A DNA stretch of 64,000 nucleotides, from positions 496,001 through 560,000 of the forward strand of contig NZNC01000015.1 in assembly GCA_002692965.1 (NCBI GenBank), written 5' to 3'. Source of the stretch: Haliea sp. GTDB taxonomy: Bacteria; Pseudomonadota; Gammaproteobacteria; Pseudomonadales; Halieaceae. This document shows positions 41,901-52,772 of this stretch, piece by piece (within the stretch, counting starts at the first letter, position 1; every line of letters begins with the position of its first letter). The notes under the pieces were generated by a model, which saw only the letters and a list, made by a program, of their open reading frames with translations, had not been told where the DNA came from and did no database searches. The position numbers and the translations under genes were made by a program.

Positions 41901-43370
41901 GAGGCCCTGGTCTCGGTGAAACTGGTGTCCGAGCCGGGCGTCGGCACCATCGCCGCGGGCGTGGCCAAGGCCTACGCCGACCTGATCACCATCAGCGGTT
42001 ACGACGGCGGCACCGCGGCCAGCCCCCTGACCTCGATCCGCTACGCCGGTTCCCCCTGGGAGCTGGGCCTGGTGGAAGTGCAGCAGACCCTGCGCGGCAA
42101 CGGCCTGCGCGGCATGATCCGGCTGCAGACCGACGGCGGCCTGAAGACTGGTCTCGACGTGATCAAGGCGGCAATTCTCGGCGCCGAGAGCTTCGGCTTC
42201 GGTACCGCACCCATGGTTGCCCTGGGCTGCAAGTACCTGCGCATCTGCCACCTGAACAACTGTGCCACGGGGGTCGCCACGCAGAACAAGCGCCTGCGGG
42301 ACGATCACTTCAACGGCACCGTGGAGATGGTGGTGAACTTCTTCACCTTCATTGGCCGCGAGGTACGCGAGTGGCTGGCGAAGCTGGGCGTGTCCTCCCT
42401 GGAGGAACTGATCGGGCGCACCGACCTGCTCGAGCGCCTGCCGGGCGACACCGCCAAGCAGGCCCGGCTGGACCTGTCGCCGATCCTCTACCAGGATCCG
42501 GAGGCCGAGGGCGAGCCGCGTTTCTGCCAGGTGGCGGCGAACCCGCCCTTCGATCGCGCCGAGAAGGCCCAGGCCATCCTCGAGGCGGCACTGCCGGCGA
42601 TCGAGTCGGGCCAGGGTGGCGAGTTTCAGTTCCAGGTCACCAACTGTGACCGCTCCCTGGGGGCGCGTCTGTCCGGCGAGATTGCCCGGCGGCACGGCAA
42701 CATGGGCATGGAGAGCAATCCGGTCGTGCTGCGCCTCAAGGGCACCGCGGGTCAGAGCTTCGGCGTGTGGAACGCCGGCGGTCTGCACATGTACCTGGAG
42801 GGTGATTCCAACGACTACGTGGGCAAGGGCATGGCCGGCGGCAAGCTGGTTATCTACCCGCCGCGGGAGTCCAGCTTCCGCTCCCAGGATACGGTGATAA
42901 TCGGCAACACCTGTCTCTATGGGGCCACCGGTGGTTACCTCTACGCCGCGGGTGTCGCCGGCGAGCGTTTCGCGGTGCGCAACAGTGGCGCCCACGCGGT
43001 GGTCGAGGGGGCGGGCGATCATTGCTGCGAGTACATGACCGGCGGCACCGTCACCGTACTCGGCCCGACCGGGGTCAACTTCGGCGCGGGCATGACCGGC
43101 GGTTTTGCCTTCGTGCTGGATCAGGACCGCGGCTTTATCGACCGCTACAACAGCGAGCTGGTGGAAATCCACCGCGTCAGCGGCGAACACATGGAGGCCT
43201 ACCGTTCTCTCCTGCGCAGCATCCTGCGGGAGCATGTCCGGGAGACCGGCTCCGCCTGGGGAAGCGAACTGTTCGAGAACTTCGAGGACCACCTGGGCAA
43301 GTTCTGGCTGGTCAAACCCAAGGCCGCGGATCTCAACCAGCTGCTGTCACGCCTGCGCAATACCGACTAG
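38925..43370 (+). CDS. gltB: Glutamate synthase large subunit
   Basis: NADPH-GOGAT alpha chain of 1481 residues, forming two glutamates from glutamine and 2-oxoglutarate. The N-terminal amidotransferase begins at catalytic C16 (NCGFGLI), so about 15 residues are removed. The FMN/3Fe-4S synthase part has cysteines in [17 protein letters not shown]. The glycine-rich C-terminal beta-helix follows ([20 protein letters not shown]). ATG at 38925 is chosen over an in-frame GTG at 38892. The C-terminus ends 18 nt before gltD. Confidence 0.97.
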   Translation: MSAAGLYRPEEFRDNCGFGLIVHSAGEASHRLLQTAIESLTCMTHRGGIAADGRTGDGCGLLMQMPEQFIRELAREHFDATLSEQYAVGQVFFSQDDGLAGAARDAVQSALSDQGLNVLGWREVPTDSSVCGEIALACLPRIEQVFVDAPGLTAEELSTRLFVARRKAEKAVDNDADFYICSLSGRVIAYKGLVMPVDLPRFYRDLDDSRLETAICVFHQRFSTNTMPRWPLAQPFRMLAHNGEINTIEGNRNWAEARSALFETDRLPNIADIAPVVNRTGSDSSSLDNMLDLLLTGGVDMPRALRMLIPPAWHNMEHMDPDLRAFYEYHSMHMEPWDGPAGIVLTDGRYAVCLLDRNGLRPARWVKTRDGFITLASEVGTHGYRTEDVIAKGRVGPGQILMVDTQTGEMLETADIDERLKSRHPYKRWLKENAMRIEGSFATEQAPGIDAEQLPAYQKHFQVTFEERDQVLRPLAESGNEAVGSMGDDTPMAVLSRHERPLYDYFRQKFAQVTNPPIDPLREAVVMSLETDLGAEKNVFYEGPEHANRVILTSPVLSQGKFNTMLGLDRPGFEVADIDGTYDAEQTDLHSALQALVKTAEDAVRGGATILVLSDRKIEPGRLPIHSLLATGAVHHHLIRQGLRCDANLVIETGSARDSHQIACLLGFGATAVYPYLAYSVLEDLIRDGELLGEPGYCYKNYRKGINKGLLKIMSKMGISSVSSYRGAQLFEAVGLAREVVDLAFCGVASRIEGAGFEELEADQKALARRAWISRKPLQLGGLLKYVHGQEYHAFNPDVVTTLQQAVASGDYTTYQRYAQLVNERPVATIRDLLRPKLAAQPLPLDEVEPLEKILPRFDSAGMSLGALSPEAHEALAAAMNRMGARSNSGEGGEDPARYGTERSSKIKQIASGRFGVTPEYLVNAEVLQIKVAQGAKPGEGGQLPGGKVNELIARLRYSVPGVTLISPPPHHDIYSIEDLAQLIFDLKQVNPEALVSVKLVSEPGVGTIAAGVAKAYADLITISGYDGGTAASPLTSIRYAGSPWELGLVEVQQTLRGNGLRGMIRLQTDGGLKTGLDVIKAAILGAESFGFGTAPMVALGCKYLRICHLNNCATGVATQNKRLRDDHFNGTVEMVVNFFTFIGREVREWLAKLGVSSLEELIGRTDLLERLPGDTAKQARLDLSPILYQDPEAEGEPRFCQVAANPPFDRAEKAQAILEAALPAIESGQGGEFQFQVTNCDRSLGARLSGEIARRHGNMGMESNPVVLRLKGTAGQSFGVWNAGGLHMYLEGDSNDYVGKGMAGGKLVIYPPRESSFRSQDTVIIGNTCLYGATGGYLYAAGVAGERFAVRNSGAHAVVEGAGDHCCEYMTGGTVTVLGPTGVNFGAGMTGGFAFVLDQDRGFIDRYNSELVEIHRVSGEHMEAYRSLLRSILREHVRETGSAWGSELFENFEDHLGKFWLVKPKAADLNQLLSRLRNTD

Positions 43371-44810
<1,440 letters not shown>

Positions 44811-44840
44811 TTCCGGCTTGGGTTGGCGCTTCGTAGCGCC

Positions 44841-44954
44841 GGCCGGTTGAGCCGCGGAGCCCATCACCGACACGCCGTGAACCCGTCCTTGGGGGCTTCT
44901 CTGCGACATCCATGTCGCAGAGAGTCGGTGATGGGCACCGCGGCTCAACCGGCC
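44841..44954 (+). repeat. Nested palindromic element C
   Basis: 31-bp inverted repeat with one mismatch (44841-44871 and 44924-44954) around a 52-nt core. The core follows elements A, B and D: GAC, ACGCCGTGAA, CGTCC, GGCTT, then an inner hairpin of 11-bp arms with TCCATG across its loop. It is the most diverged of the four copies (CCCG for TACG). It lies 30 nt after gltD. Between C and D (44955-45138) there is no gene; only a 10-bp match (GCTTCGTAGC at 44828 and its complement at 45015) was seen. Confidence 0.8.
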
Positions 44955-45138
44955 TGGTACGTAGCAGGCCGCAGGCGCCGCGTTTCCGGTTGACTCGACA
45001 CCGGCAAAGACTGTGCTACGAAGCTCCTAGGCCGTCGTGCGGTCGGTCAAAGTCACGGGCGAGACGTGCCGCAGCTGGCTGGCCGCCGCGGAGTCACGTA
45101 GAATCCCGCCACTGTGTTTTCGGTTTGCCGCGATGGTA

Positions 45139-45250
45139 GGTCTTGCCCGGCGTTGGTGCCGGGGAGACCGTGGAGCGCATGGATGCGCTCCTCGAGCCTA
45201 CAGGGACGTATTCACGGCGTGTCTCACCGGCACCAACGCCGGGCGAGACC
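45139..45250 (-). repeat. Nested palindromic element D (inverted relative to C)
   Basis: 30-bp inverted repeat with two mismatches (45139-45168 and 45221-45250) around a 52-nt core. On the minus strand the core reads GAGAC, ACGCCGTGAATACGTCC, TGTAGGCTCG, then an inner 8-bp hairpin (GGAGCGCA / TGCGCTCC) around TCCA, then GTCTC. C and D face each other, as A and B do. It ends 41 nt before hemE, so it is probably within or just upstream of the hemE leader. Confidence 0.82.
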
Positions 45251-45291
45251 GGACTACGAAGCACCCCTCACGCACGTACAAGGGTTCCCCC

Positions 45292-46359
45292 GTGACTGAT
45301 CTCAAGAACGACCGTTTCCTCCGCGCCCTGGCGCGCCAGCCCGTCGACCGCACGCCCATCTGGATGATGCGTCAGGCCGGGCGCTACCTGCCCGAGTACC
45401 GCGCCACGCGCGCCCAGGCGGGCTCCTTCCTCGATCTGTGCAAGAACGCCGAGCTGGCCTGTGAAGTGACCCTGCAGCCCCTGCGGCGCTACCCCATGGA
45501 CGCGGCGATTCTCTTCAGCGACATCCTCACCATCCCCGACGCCCTGGGTCTGGGGCTTTATTTCGAGGAAGGGGAAGGGCCGAAGTTTCGCAAAACGGTG
45601 CGCAGCGAGGCGGACCTCGCGGGGCTGAACCAGATCCGGGCGGCTGACGACCTGGGCTATGTGATGAATGCCGTGCGCACCATCCGCCGCGAACTGAACG
45701 GCCAGGTGCCGCTGATCGGTTTTTCCGGCAGCCCCTGGACCCTGGCCACCTACATGGTGGAGGGCGGGTCCTCGAAAGACTTCGCCCGGGTCAAGGGCAT
45801 GGCCTACGATCAGCCGGAGCTGATGCACGCCCTGCTCGCACGCCTGGCGGATGCCGTCGCGGATTACCTGGGCGAGCAGGTGGCGGCGGGCGCCCAGGCG
45901 CTGCAGATCTTCGATACCTGGGGCGGTTCACTCAGTGCCGCCGGCTACCGGGAGTTTTCCCTCAAGTACATGCAGCGGGTCATTAGCAAGCTGCCGACCG
46001 AAGCCGATGGGCGGCCGCTGCCGGTGATCGTGTTCACCAAGGGTGGCGGCCAGTGGCTGGAGGCGATTGCCGCCTGCGGTGCCCAGGCGGTGGGTATCGA
46101 CTGGACCACGGACATCGGCCAGGCCCGCGCCCGGGTGGGCGACCGGGTTGCCCTGCAGGGCAACATGGACCCGGCGATGCTCTACGCCTCACCGGCCCGC
46201 ATTCGCGAAGAGGTGGCCAACATTCTCGCCAGTTTCGGTCATGGCAGTGGGCATGTGTTCAACCTCGGGCACGGGATCACCCCCGGGGTGAACCCGGATC
46301 ATGTCACCGCCTTTGTGGATGCGGTCCAGGAGTTGTCACCCCAGTATCATCAGGGGTGA
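45292..46359 (+). CDS. hemE: Uroporphyrinogen decarboxylase
   Basis: Heme synthesis enzyme converting uroporphyrinogen III to coproporphyrinogen III, 355 residues. Motifs: [52 protein letters not shown] at 45292 gives the usual length. In-frame sequence further upstream would read through palindrome D and is rejected. It ends inside the converging acyltransferase gene (10-nt overlap). Confidence 0.96.
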   Translation: MTDLKNDRFLRALARQPVDRTPIWMMRQAGRYLPEYRATRAQAGSFLDLCKNAELACEVTLQPLRRYPMDAAILFSDILTIPDALGLGLYFEEGEGPKFRKTVRSEADLAGLNQIRAADDLGYVMNAVRTIRRELNGQVPLIGFSGSPWTLATYMVEGGSSKDFARVKGMAYDQPELMHALLARLADAVADYLGEQVAAGAQALQIFDTWGGSLSAAGYREFSLKYMQRVISKLPTEADGRPLPVIVFTKGGGQWLEAIAACGAQAVGIDWTTDIGQARARVGDRVALQGNMDPAMLYASPARIREEVANILASFGHGSGHVFNLGHGITPGVNPDHVTAFVDAVQELSPQYHQG

Positions 46360-47084
46360 TGGCGAAGGGCTACTGCCGGCCACACCAGCGACAGCAGCCA
46401 GCGCCACAGGGAATTGCCAGCGAGCACTTCCCGGTCCACCGCATCGAAAAAGGCCTCTACACCCGCCGGGTCGGCAAACAGGTCCATGCGCGTGGTAAAG
46501 CCATCTTCCGGGTCCAGCTCGCGCACGACGCGCGCTGGATTCCCGGCCACCACGACATTCGCGGGGACATCGCGCGTGACCACAGCCCGGGCGGCAATCA
46601 CGCTGTTGTCGCCGATAGTGACGCCCTTGAGCACGGTGGCGTGATCCCCCAGCCAGACGTTGCGACCGATATGCACCGGGGTGGGCGTCGTCGCCCTGGC
46701 CGTGCGATCACGGATGGTGTGCCAGTCGGAATCGGTCACGTAGGCGCCGTTGGCGAACATGGTGCCATCGCCCACGGTGATTTCGTCGCTGGCGCTGATG
46801 CGTGAGCCGGGGCTCATCAGCACGCAGTCGCCAATACTGACGCGCCCCTGCCCGGCTTCCCGCCCCCACACGCCGATTTCCACCCGGTTGCCCGGCTCGC
46901 CGATGGCGGTGAAGTTGCGGCCGATGCGGATATTGGCGCCGGAGATATGCACGTACCAGGGTTTCATGATGCTGTGCCAGGGGCCCAGGCTGGCGCAGCG
47001 GGGCCGCAGGCGCCACTCGGTCCAGGCGTGACGCAGGCGCAGGTAGAGTTTCTTTACCCAGTAAGGGCGCAAATCCTCTTGCAT
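46350..47084 (-). CDS. Left-handed beta-helix acyltransferase
   Basis: Hexapeptide-repeat (LbH/Maa/WbbJ-like) acyltransferase of 244 residues. Imperfect hexapeptides run from about residue 50 to 190 ([18 protein letters not shown], then [19 protein letters not shown] and [18 protein letters not shown]). The histidine in SDWH is the likely catalytic base. The end of the repeat has the classic [11 protein letters not shown]. Acceptor unknown: O-acetylation of a surface sugar or maltose/galactoside-like sugar is typical. No polysaccharide genes are nearby. Start ATG 47084 (MQEDLRPYW). Its 3' end overlaps hemE by 10 nt, convergently. Confidence 0.87.
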   Translation of the reverse strand: MQEDLRPYWVKKLYLRLRHAWTEWRLRPRCASLGPWHSIMKPWYVHISGANIRIGRNFTAIGEPGNRVEIGVWGREAGQGRVSIGDCVLMSPGSRISASDEITVGDGTMFANGAYVTDSDWHTIRDRTARATTPTPVHIGRNVWLGDHATVLKGVTIGDNSVIAARAVVTRDVPANVVVAGNPARVVRELDPEDGFTTRMDLFADPAGVEAFFDAVDREVLAGNSLWRWLLSLVWPAVALRHHP

Positions 47085-47163
47085 GGTATCGGATCCCGTT
47101 TGGGCGCAGGTCGCAGCCGGCGTATCATGACAAGCCCCCGACAGCGACGCAAACCAACACGCC

Positions 47164-47823
47164 ATGCAGCAGATTTCGCGACCGGTCACCAGCAACCAGC
47201 CCGGCCTGCACCCGCGCCTTGCCGAACGGGTGCGCAAGCACCTGCGCAGCCCGAACCGGCGCCCGGTGCCCGATTTCAGTCGCGCGGCCTTTGCCGAGCT
47301 GGCCCGATTGCAGGAGGAAGACCCGCGACCGCTGGTGCTGGACTCCTTCTGCGGTACCGGGATGAGCACGGCCCTGCTCGCGGCGCGCCATCCCCAGCAC
47401 CGTGTGGTGGGCATCGACCGCTCCGCGGATCGCCTGGGTCGCCACACCGCCGCCGATACCCCCGGCAGCGGGGCTAGCTATCACTTGCTGCGGGCCGAAT
47501 GCGAGGACATCTGGCAGTTGATACGCGAGGCCGGCTGGCGGGTCGACTATCATTACCTGCTCTACCCCAACCCCTGGCCCAAGGCGGCTCATCTGCAGCG
47601 GCGCATCCACGGTCACCCCGGCTTTGCCGATCTGGTGGCGTTGGGCGGCCGTATTGAACTGCGCAGCAACTGGCAGACCTACGTCGAGGAGTTTGGCGTG
47701 GCCCTGTTGCTGGCGGGCATTCCCGGGCTGGTGCGGCAACTCCCCGAGGGCCCGGCCCTGACCCGCTTCGAGGCCAAGTACCGCGCCAGCGGGCACGCCC
47801 TGTGGCAATACCAGGGCCCCTGA
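47164..47823 (+). CDS. TrmB-like tRNA (guanine-N7) methyltransferase family protein
   Basis: SAM-dependent methyltransferase of 219 residues related to TrmB, which makes m7G46 in tRNA. SAM motif DSFCGTGMSTALLA, then GIDRSADRLG; the TrmB-type stretch YLLYPNPWPKAAHLQRRIHGH and the IELRSNWQTYVEEF block support the family. It is a divergent form and may be a second paralog. The canonical TrmB gene is usually elsewhere, so the substrate is uncertain. Confidence 0.8.
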   Translation: MQQISRPVTSNQPGLHPRLAERVRKHLRSPNRRPVPDFSRAAFAELARLQEEDPRPLVLDSFCGTGMSTALLAARHPQHRVVGIDRSADRLGRHTAADTPGSGASYHLLRAECEDIWQLIREAGWRVDYHYLLYPNPWPKAAHLQRRIHGHPGFADLVALGGRIELRSNWQTYVEEFGVALLLAGIPGLVRQLPEGPALTRFEAKYRASGHALWQYQGP

Positions 47824-47876
47824 ACAGCCCCTTGCGGGCTGTGCTACATTGGTGCGCTGACTAAAGAGGAGAGATC

Positions 47877-48722
47877 ATGGCGCCGAAAAAGCCCGACCCG
47901 GTGTGGCAACGCATCCTGGACGAGACCGCGCAACACGCCGCGGATGAACCGATCCTGGCCAGCTTCCTGCACGCCACCATTCTCAATCACGGCGATCTGG
48001 AAAGCGCCCTCAGCTTCCATCTTGCCTACCAGCTGGATAGTCCCACGGCATCCTCCCTGTTGCTGCGGGAGGTCATACTGGAGGCTTTTCGGGATGATGC
48101 CTGCCTGCGCAAGTCGGTGCGCTGTGACCTGCTTGCGGTCGAGGAGCGTGACTCCGCCTGCCAGGAGCTCTACATTCCCTTTCTGTACTTCAAGGGCTTC
48201 CACGCCCTGCAGACCCACCGGGTATCCCACTGGCTGTGGCAGCGCGGGCGCCGTTCCCTGGCGCTGTTCTTCCAGAACCGCATGTCCGCCGAGTTCGCGG
48301 TGGATATCCACCCCAACGCCAGGCTCGGCCACGGCATCATGCTGGACCACGCGACCGGGCTGGTGATCGGCGAGACCGCGGTGGTGGGCAACAATGTCTC
48401 CATCCTGCAATCGGTCACCCTCGGGGGCACCGGGAAGGAACACGGCGACAGGCATCCCAAGATCGGCAACGGTGTGCTGATCAGCGCCGGCGCCAAGATC
48501 CTCGGCAACATCCGGGTGGGCGACGGTGCCAAGGTAGGCGCCGGCAGCGTGGTGCTGGAAGAGGTGCCGCCCCACACCACAGTCGCGGGTGTGCCGGCGA
48601 AAGTGGTCGGGCGTCCCCGCTCGCAGTCACCCGCGCTGGAAATGGACCACTCCTTCCCCTGCAGCGAAGACGACGAGGATTGCCTGGAGGCGATGCGCGC
48701 CCGGGCCGGCAAGTCGCGCTGA
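47877..48722 (+). CDS. cysE: Serine O-acetyltransferase
   Basis: Acetylates L-serine with acetyl-CoA in the first step of cysteine synthesis, 281 residues. Helical N-terminal domain (about 1-140), then the left-handed beta-helix with DIHPNARLGHGIMLDHATGL, catalytic H/D pair, and VTLGGTGKEHGDRHPKIG. The C-terminal tail, site of cysteine feedback inhibition, is long and acidic (CSEDDEDC). A strong AGAGGAGAG precedes the ATG. Confidence 0.95.
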   Translation: MAPKKPDPVWQRILDETAQHAADEPILASFLHATILNHGDLESALSFHLAYQLDSPTASSLLLREVILEAFRDDACLRKSVRCDLLAVEERDSACQELYIPFLYFKGFHALQTHRVSHWLWQRGRRSLALFFQNRMSAEFAVDIHPNARLGHGIMLDHATGLVIGETAVVGNNVSILQSVTLGGTGKEHGDRHPKIGNGVLISAGAKILGNIRVGDGAKVGAGSVVLEEVPPHTTVAGVPAKVVGRPRSQSPALEMDHSFPCSEDDEDCLEAMRARAGKSR

Positions 48723-48726
48723 GCCC

Positions 48727-49719
48727 TCAGAGCAGCTGCAGCGGCTCCTCTTCCAGCGCGAACATCTGCTCCCGCAGCTGCAGGATGTGGTCGCCCCAGA
48801 AACGCTCGCTGTTGAACCAGGGGAAGGCCTTGGGAAAAGCGGGGTCGCCCCAGCGCCGGGCCAGCCAGGCAGCATAGTTGACGATACGCAGTGTGCGCAG
48901 CGCTTCCACCCAGCGCAGCTCCCGGGGGGCGAAGTCGGCGAAGTCGCTGTAACCCTCGATCAACTCCGCCAGCTGCAGCTGGCGCTCCTGACGATCGCCG
49001 TTCAGGCACATCCACAGATCCTGGATCGCCGGGGCCATACAGCAGTCGTCGAGGTCGACGAAGTGCGCGGTCTCGTCGCGCCAGAGTATGTTGCCGGCAT
49101 GGCAGTCGCCGTGGACCCGGATGCAGTCACTCTCCTCCAGGTTGGCCAGGGCGGCCCGCAGGCGAGTCAGCAGATCGTCGGTGAGGGACTCGTAGGCGGC
49201 GATCAGCTCCCGGGGGATAAAGCCCTCCGCCAGCAGATAGTCGCGGCTGCTGACAAAGTGGCTGTCAATCGTCAGGTGCGGGCGCGTGCGAAAGGCTGCC
49301 GCTGCGCCGACCCGATGCATGCGGCCGATGGTGCGGCCCAGTACCAGCAGGTTGTCGAGATTGTCCAGCTCCGGGGGGTGGCCGCCGCGGCGGGGAAACA
49401 GGGCGAAGCGAAAGCCCTCGTGCTGGTGCAGGCTCTCCCCGCTGGCTGACTGCAGGGGAGCGACCACGGAGATGTCCGCCGCCCGCAGCTCGAGGCTGAA
49501 GGCGTGCTCCTCGAGGATCTGTTCGTCGCTCCAGCGGCCGGGTCGGTAGAACTTGGCGACCAGGGGTGGTCCCTCCTCCATGCCCACCTGGTAGACCCGG
49601 TTTTCGTAACTGTTTAGCGCCAGCAGGCGCGCGTCGCAGGGGTAGCCGGCGGCCTCCACCGCATCGATCACGCAGTCCGGGGTCAGGCGTTCATAGGGGT
49701 GTTCACTGTGGTGCTGCAT
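48727..49719 (-). CDS. srkA: Stress response kinase SrkA (YihE)
   Basis: Aminoglycoside-phosphotransferase-fold Ser/Thr kinase of the SrkA family, 330 residues, known in E. coli to protect against stress-triggered death. ATP-site YENRVYQVGMEEGPPLVAKFYRP has the invariant lysine; the catalytic loop is VHGDCHAGNILW and the metal site HFVDLDDCCMAP. The first 17 nt overlap the end of comF, so they are co-translated. Confidence 0.92.
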   Translation of the reverse strand: MQHHSEHPYERLTPDCVIDAVEAAGYPCDARLLALNSYENRVYQVGMEEGPPLVAKFYRPGRWSDEQILEEHAFSLELRAADISVVAPLQSASGESLHQHEGFRFALFPRRGGHPPELDNLDNLLVLGRTIGRMHRVGAAAAFRTRPHLTIDSHFVSSRDYLLAEGFIPRELIAAYESLTDDLLTRLRAALANLEESDCIRVHGDCHAGNILWRDETAHFVDLDDCCMAPAIQDLWMCLNGDRQERQLQLAELIEGYSDFADFAPRELRWVEALRTLRIVNYAAWLARRWGDPAFPKAFPWFNSERFWGDHILQLREQMFALEEEPLQLL

Positions 49720-50479
49720 ACTCTGCGCTCAAACCGCTGGCTGGACCGGCCAGTGTAGCAGGGTGCGCGGGGGTGCGAGCCAGGCTCCATATCTGCACGC
49801 TTGCTGCGCCGCCGTCCTTCAGCACAGCCGCCACCTCCTGGGCCGTGGCGCCGGTGGTGACGACATCGTCAATCACCGCGACCCGCAGCCCGCTCACCTC
49901 AGCCCGCAGCCGGAAGCTGCCCGCGAGGTTGGCCTCCCGTGCGCCGGCGCCGAGACCCGCCTGGTGTCGCGTGTGCTGTCGGCGCTGCAGGCCTCCCTCC
50001 AGCAGGGGTATCCCAGCCAGTGCCGGGTGACTGCGTTGCAGGGCCCGCCCCAGCAGGGCGGCCTGGTTGAACCCGCGCCACAACTGTCGGCGCCAGTGCA
50101 GCGGCACCGGCAGCAGCAGGTCGCACGCCGGAAGCTGTGTCAGGTGCTCCAGCCACAGGCTGGCGAGCAGGGGGCTCAGCAGGGTCTGACGACGGTATTT
50201 CCAGGCGCCCACCAGCTGGCGTATACCCGGACCGTAAACCAGCGGCGCGATCACCCGGTCGAAATCCCGTTGTCCCTCCAGGCAGCTTTCGCAGAGGGCG
50301 CCGGGGGCGGCACCCGTCGGTAGTGGCAGCGCGCACTGCTCACAGGCGCAGTGGTTTAGCGGCAAGCTGGTGCGGCAGTCGTGGCACAGGGGCTGCGGGT
50401 TGTGGCTGGGCTGACGGCAGAGCAGACACTGCCGGGGGAAGAGCTTCTCGAGCAGGGTGTCCAGCCGGCTGTTAACCAT
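49703..50479 (-). CDS. comF: ComF family phosphoribosyltransferase-like protein
   Basis: ComF-type protein of 258 residues linked to DNA uptake in naturally competent bacteria. N-terminal zinc-finger-like part with eight cysteines (CLLCRQ, CHDC, CEQC, CESC), then a phosphoribosyltransferase domain with [26 protein letters not shown] lies 8 nt before the ATG. Divergent from bioB; its first three codons overlap a BirA-like half-site. The overlap with srkA is 17 nt. Confidence 0.92.
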   Translation of the reverse strand: MVNSRLDTLLEKLFPRQCLLCRQPSHNPQPLCHDCRTSLPLNHCACEQCALPLPTGAAPGALCESCLEGQRDFDRVIAPLVYGPGIRQLVGAWKYRRQTLLSPLLASLWLEHLTQLPACDLLLPVPLHWRRQLWRGFNQAALLGRALQRSHPALAGIPLLEGGLQRRQHTRHQAGLGAGAREANLAGSFRLRAEVSGLRVAVIDDVVTTGATAQEVAAVLKDGGAASVQIWSLARTPAHPATLAGPASGLSAEYAAPQ

Positions 50480-50501
50480 GCGATGCCCTCCTGGTTGACT
50501 G
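50469..50501. promoter_or_regulatory. Candidate BirA (biotin repressor) operator
   Basis: CTGTTAACC (50469-50477), exactly 15 nt, GGTTGACTG (50493-50501). This resembles the gammaproteobacterial BirA operator TTGTAAACC-N15-GGTTTACAA in half-site order and spacing: 7 of 9 matches on the left and 6 of 9 on the right. It covers the bioB -35 box and the first codons of comF. Confidence 0.55.
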
Positions 50502-50522
50502 CTTTCGGGCAGCCCGTATCAT
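50495..50522 (+). promoter_or_regulatory. Predicted sigma70 promoter of the biotin operon
   Basis: TTGACT (50495-50500), 16-nt spacer, TATCAT (50517-50522), about 24 nt before the bioB start. The short leader leaves little room for a riboswitch; repression by BirA at the overlapping operator is the likely control. Confidence 0.65.
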
Positions 50523-50545
50523 GGGCGCCTGATTCCCGTCACGAG

Positions 50546-51595
50546 ATGCCCGCCATGACTGCTGTCGCCACCGCCAAACCCGAGCTGCGCCACGACTGGA
50601 GCCGCGAGGAAATCGAGGCCCTGTTTGCCCTGCCCTTCAACGATTTGCTGTTCCGGGCACACAGCGTGCATCGGGCCTATTTTGACCCGAATGCGGTGCA
50701 GGTGAGCACACTGCTTTCCATCAAAACCGGCGCCTGCCCCGAGGATTGCGCCTATTGCCCCCAGAGCAACCGCTATGACACCGGTCTGGAAGCGGAAAAG
50801 CTGATGGAAGTGGAGAAAGTGCTGGAGCAGGCGCGGGCGGCCAAGGCCAGTGGGGCCTCGCGCTTCTGCATGGGGGCTGCCTGGCGCTCGCCGAAGAAGC
50901 GCGACATGCCCTACGTGGTGGCGATGGTCAAGGGCGTACGCGAGCTGGGACTGGAAAGCTGCATGACCCTGGGCATGCTCAGCCCGGAGCAGGCCCAGGA
51001 GCTGGCAGAGGCGGGGCTCGACTACTACAACCACAACCTGGATACCTCGCCCGAGTACTACGGCGAGATCATCACCACCCGCACCTACCAGGACCGGCTG
51101 GAGACCCTCGGCCACGTACGCGAGGCGGGCATGAAAATCTGCTCCGGTGGCATCGTCGGCATGGGCGAGTCGGCCCGGGACCGCGCGGGCCTCCTGCAGC
51201 AGCTGGCCAACCTGCCGGAGCATCCGGAAAGTGTGCCCATCAACATGCTGGTCAAGGTCGAGGGGACGCCACTGGCCGAAGAGGCGGATCTCGACCCCTT
51301 CGATTTCATCCGCACCATCGCCGTGGCCCGGATCCTGATGCCGGCGTCGCACGTGCGCCTGTCCGCCGGACGCGAATCGATGAACGAACAGATGCACGCC
51401 CTCGCCTACTTCGCCGGTGCCAACTCGATCTTCTACGGCGAGAAGCTGCTGACCACTCCGAACCCCGAGGCCAACCGCGACCTGGCCCTGTTCCAGCGCC
51501 TGGGTATCCACCCCGAGGAGCGTGAGCTGGAGCAGGCGCCGGAGATGCCCTCGCCGCAGTTCTACGACGCCACGCGCAGCGCCGCGGCCCACTGA
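50546..51595 (+). CDS. bioB: Biotin synthase
   Basis: Radical SAM enzyme inserting sulfur into dethiobiotin, 349 residues. [4Fe-4S] cysteines C64, C68, C71 (CPEDCAYC); other motifs [22 protein letters not shown] and RLSAGRESM. Either ATG 50546 or 50555 may start it. First gene of bioB-bioF-bioHC-bioD. Confidence 0.97.
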   Translation: MPAMTAVATAKPELRHDWSREEIEALFALPFNDLLFRAHSVHRAYFDPNAVQVSTLLSIKTGACPEDCAYCPQSNRYDTGLEAEKLMEVEKVLEQARAAKASGASRFCMGAAWRSPKKRDMPYVVAMVKGVRELGLESCMTLGMLSPEQAQELAEAGLDYYNHNLDTSPEYYGEIITTRTYQDRLETLGHVREAGMKICSGGIVGMGESARDRAGLLQQLANLPEHPESVPINMLVKVEGTPLAEEADLDPFDFIRTIAVARILMPASHVRLSAGRESMNEQMHALAYFAGANSIFYGEKLLTTPNPEANRDLALFQRLGIHPEERELEQAPEMPSPQFYDATRSAAAH

Positions 51596-51605
51596 CCGCC
51601 CCGCC

Positions 51606-52772
51606 GTGTCCGCTTTTGACCGGCGCCTGCGCGAGGTGCTGGAGACGCGTCGCGCCACCGACCTCTATCGCCAGCGCCTGACCCTGGACTCACCCCAGGG
51701 CCCCCGGGTGCGCTGGCAGGGGGGCGACTACCTCAACTTCTGCAGCAACGACTACCTGGGCCTGGCCAGCGATCCGCGCCTGGTGGAAAGCTTGCGCCGC
51801 GGTGCCCGGGATTACGGGGTTGGCAGCGGCGCTTCCCACCTGGTCTGTGGCCACAGCCGCGCCCACGCCGAGCTCGAGGAGGCACTCGCCGAGGCCACGG
51901 GACGGCCCAGGGCCCTGTTGATGGGCAGTGGCTACGCCGCCAATACCGGAGTCCTGCAGGCCTTGCTGCAAGCCGGGGACACCGTGCTGGAGGACCGCCT
52001 CAACCACGCTTCCCTGCTGGACGGCGGCCTGCACAGCGGCGCCCGCCTGCGGCGCTTTGCCCACAACGACTGTGCCGATCTGGCGCGCAAGCTGGCGAGC
52101 AGCCAGGGCCCGGTCCTGGTGGCTGTGGACGGTGTGTTCAGCATGGACGGTGACCTGGCGCCCCTGGTCGAGCAGGCGGCCCTTTGCCGCCAGCACGACG
52201 CCTGGCTGATGGTCGACGATGCCCACGGTTTCGGCGTGCTGGGGGAGCGCGGTGCCGGCAGTGTGGCGGCGGCGGGCCTGGACAGTGAAGCGGTGCCGGT
52301 GCTGATGGCGACCCTGGGCAAGGCGCTGGGCACTGCCGGCGCCTTTGTCGCGGGCAGCGAGACCCTGATCGAGGCGCTGATCCAGGTGACCCGCAAGTAC
52401 ATCTACACCACGGCGCCGCCACCGGCGATTGCCGTCGCCAGCCTGACCGCGTTGCGGCTGGCGACGGAAGAGAATTGGCGGCGCGAGCACCTGCAGACCC
52501 TGATCGCCCGCTTCCGGGATGGCGCCGCCGCACGAAATCTGCCCCTGATGCCTTCGCCGACCCCGATTCAACCCCTGCTGGTGGGCGAGGCCGGGCGTGC
52601 ACTGCAGCTCAGTGAAGGGCTGCGCGCCCGGGGCTTTCTGGTCAGTGCCATTCGCCCCCCCACCGTACCCGCCAAAACCTCGCGTTTGCGTATCACGCTG
52701 ACCGCCGGCCACACAGTCGAGCAGGTGGATCAGCTCCTGGATGCTCTGGCGGAGTTGAGCGCCGATGCCTGA
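51606..52772 (+). CDS. bioF: 8-amino-7-oxononanoate synthase
   Basis: PLP enzyme joining pimeloyl-ACP and alanine, 388 residues. Motifs: [42 protein letters not shown] and the PLP lysine in [15 protein letters not shown] at 51606 is 10 nt after bioB. It overlaps bioHC by 8 nt. Confidence 0.96.
   Translation: MSAFDRRLREVLETRRATDLYRQRLTLDSPQGPRVRWQGGDYLNFCSNDYLGLASDPRLVESLRRGARDYGVGSGASHLVCGHSRAHAELEEALAEATGRPRALLMGSGYAANTGVLQALLQAGDTVLEDRLNHASLLDGGLHSGARLRRFAHNDCADLARKLASSQGPVLVAVDGVFSMDGDLAPLVEQAALCRQHDAWLMVDDAHGFGVLGERGAGSVAAAGLDSEAVPVLMATLGKALGTAGAFVAGSETLIEALIQVTRKYIYTTAPPPAIAVASLTALRLATEENWRREHLQTLIARFRDGAAARNLPLMPSPTPIQPLLVGEAGRALQLSEGLRARGFLVSAIRPPTVPAKTSRLRITLTAGHTVEQVDQLLDALAELSADA

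Noticed and set aside
38811-43292. 1493-codon open frame antisense to gltB
   Set aside because: Frame opposite a long, GC-rich true gene. The translation is rich in His, Gln and Val without any domain, while the plus strand is an unmistakable glutamate synthase.
44811-45291. Frame extending hemE upstream to 45037
   Set aside because: It would run through palindrome D. The GTG at 45292 gives the normal HemE length and N-terminus.
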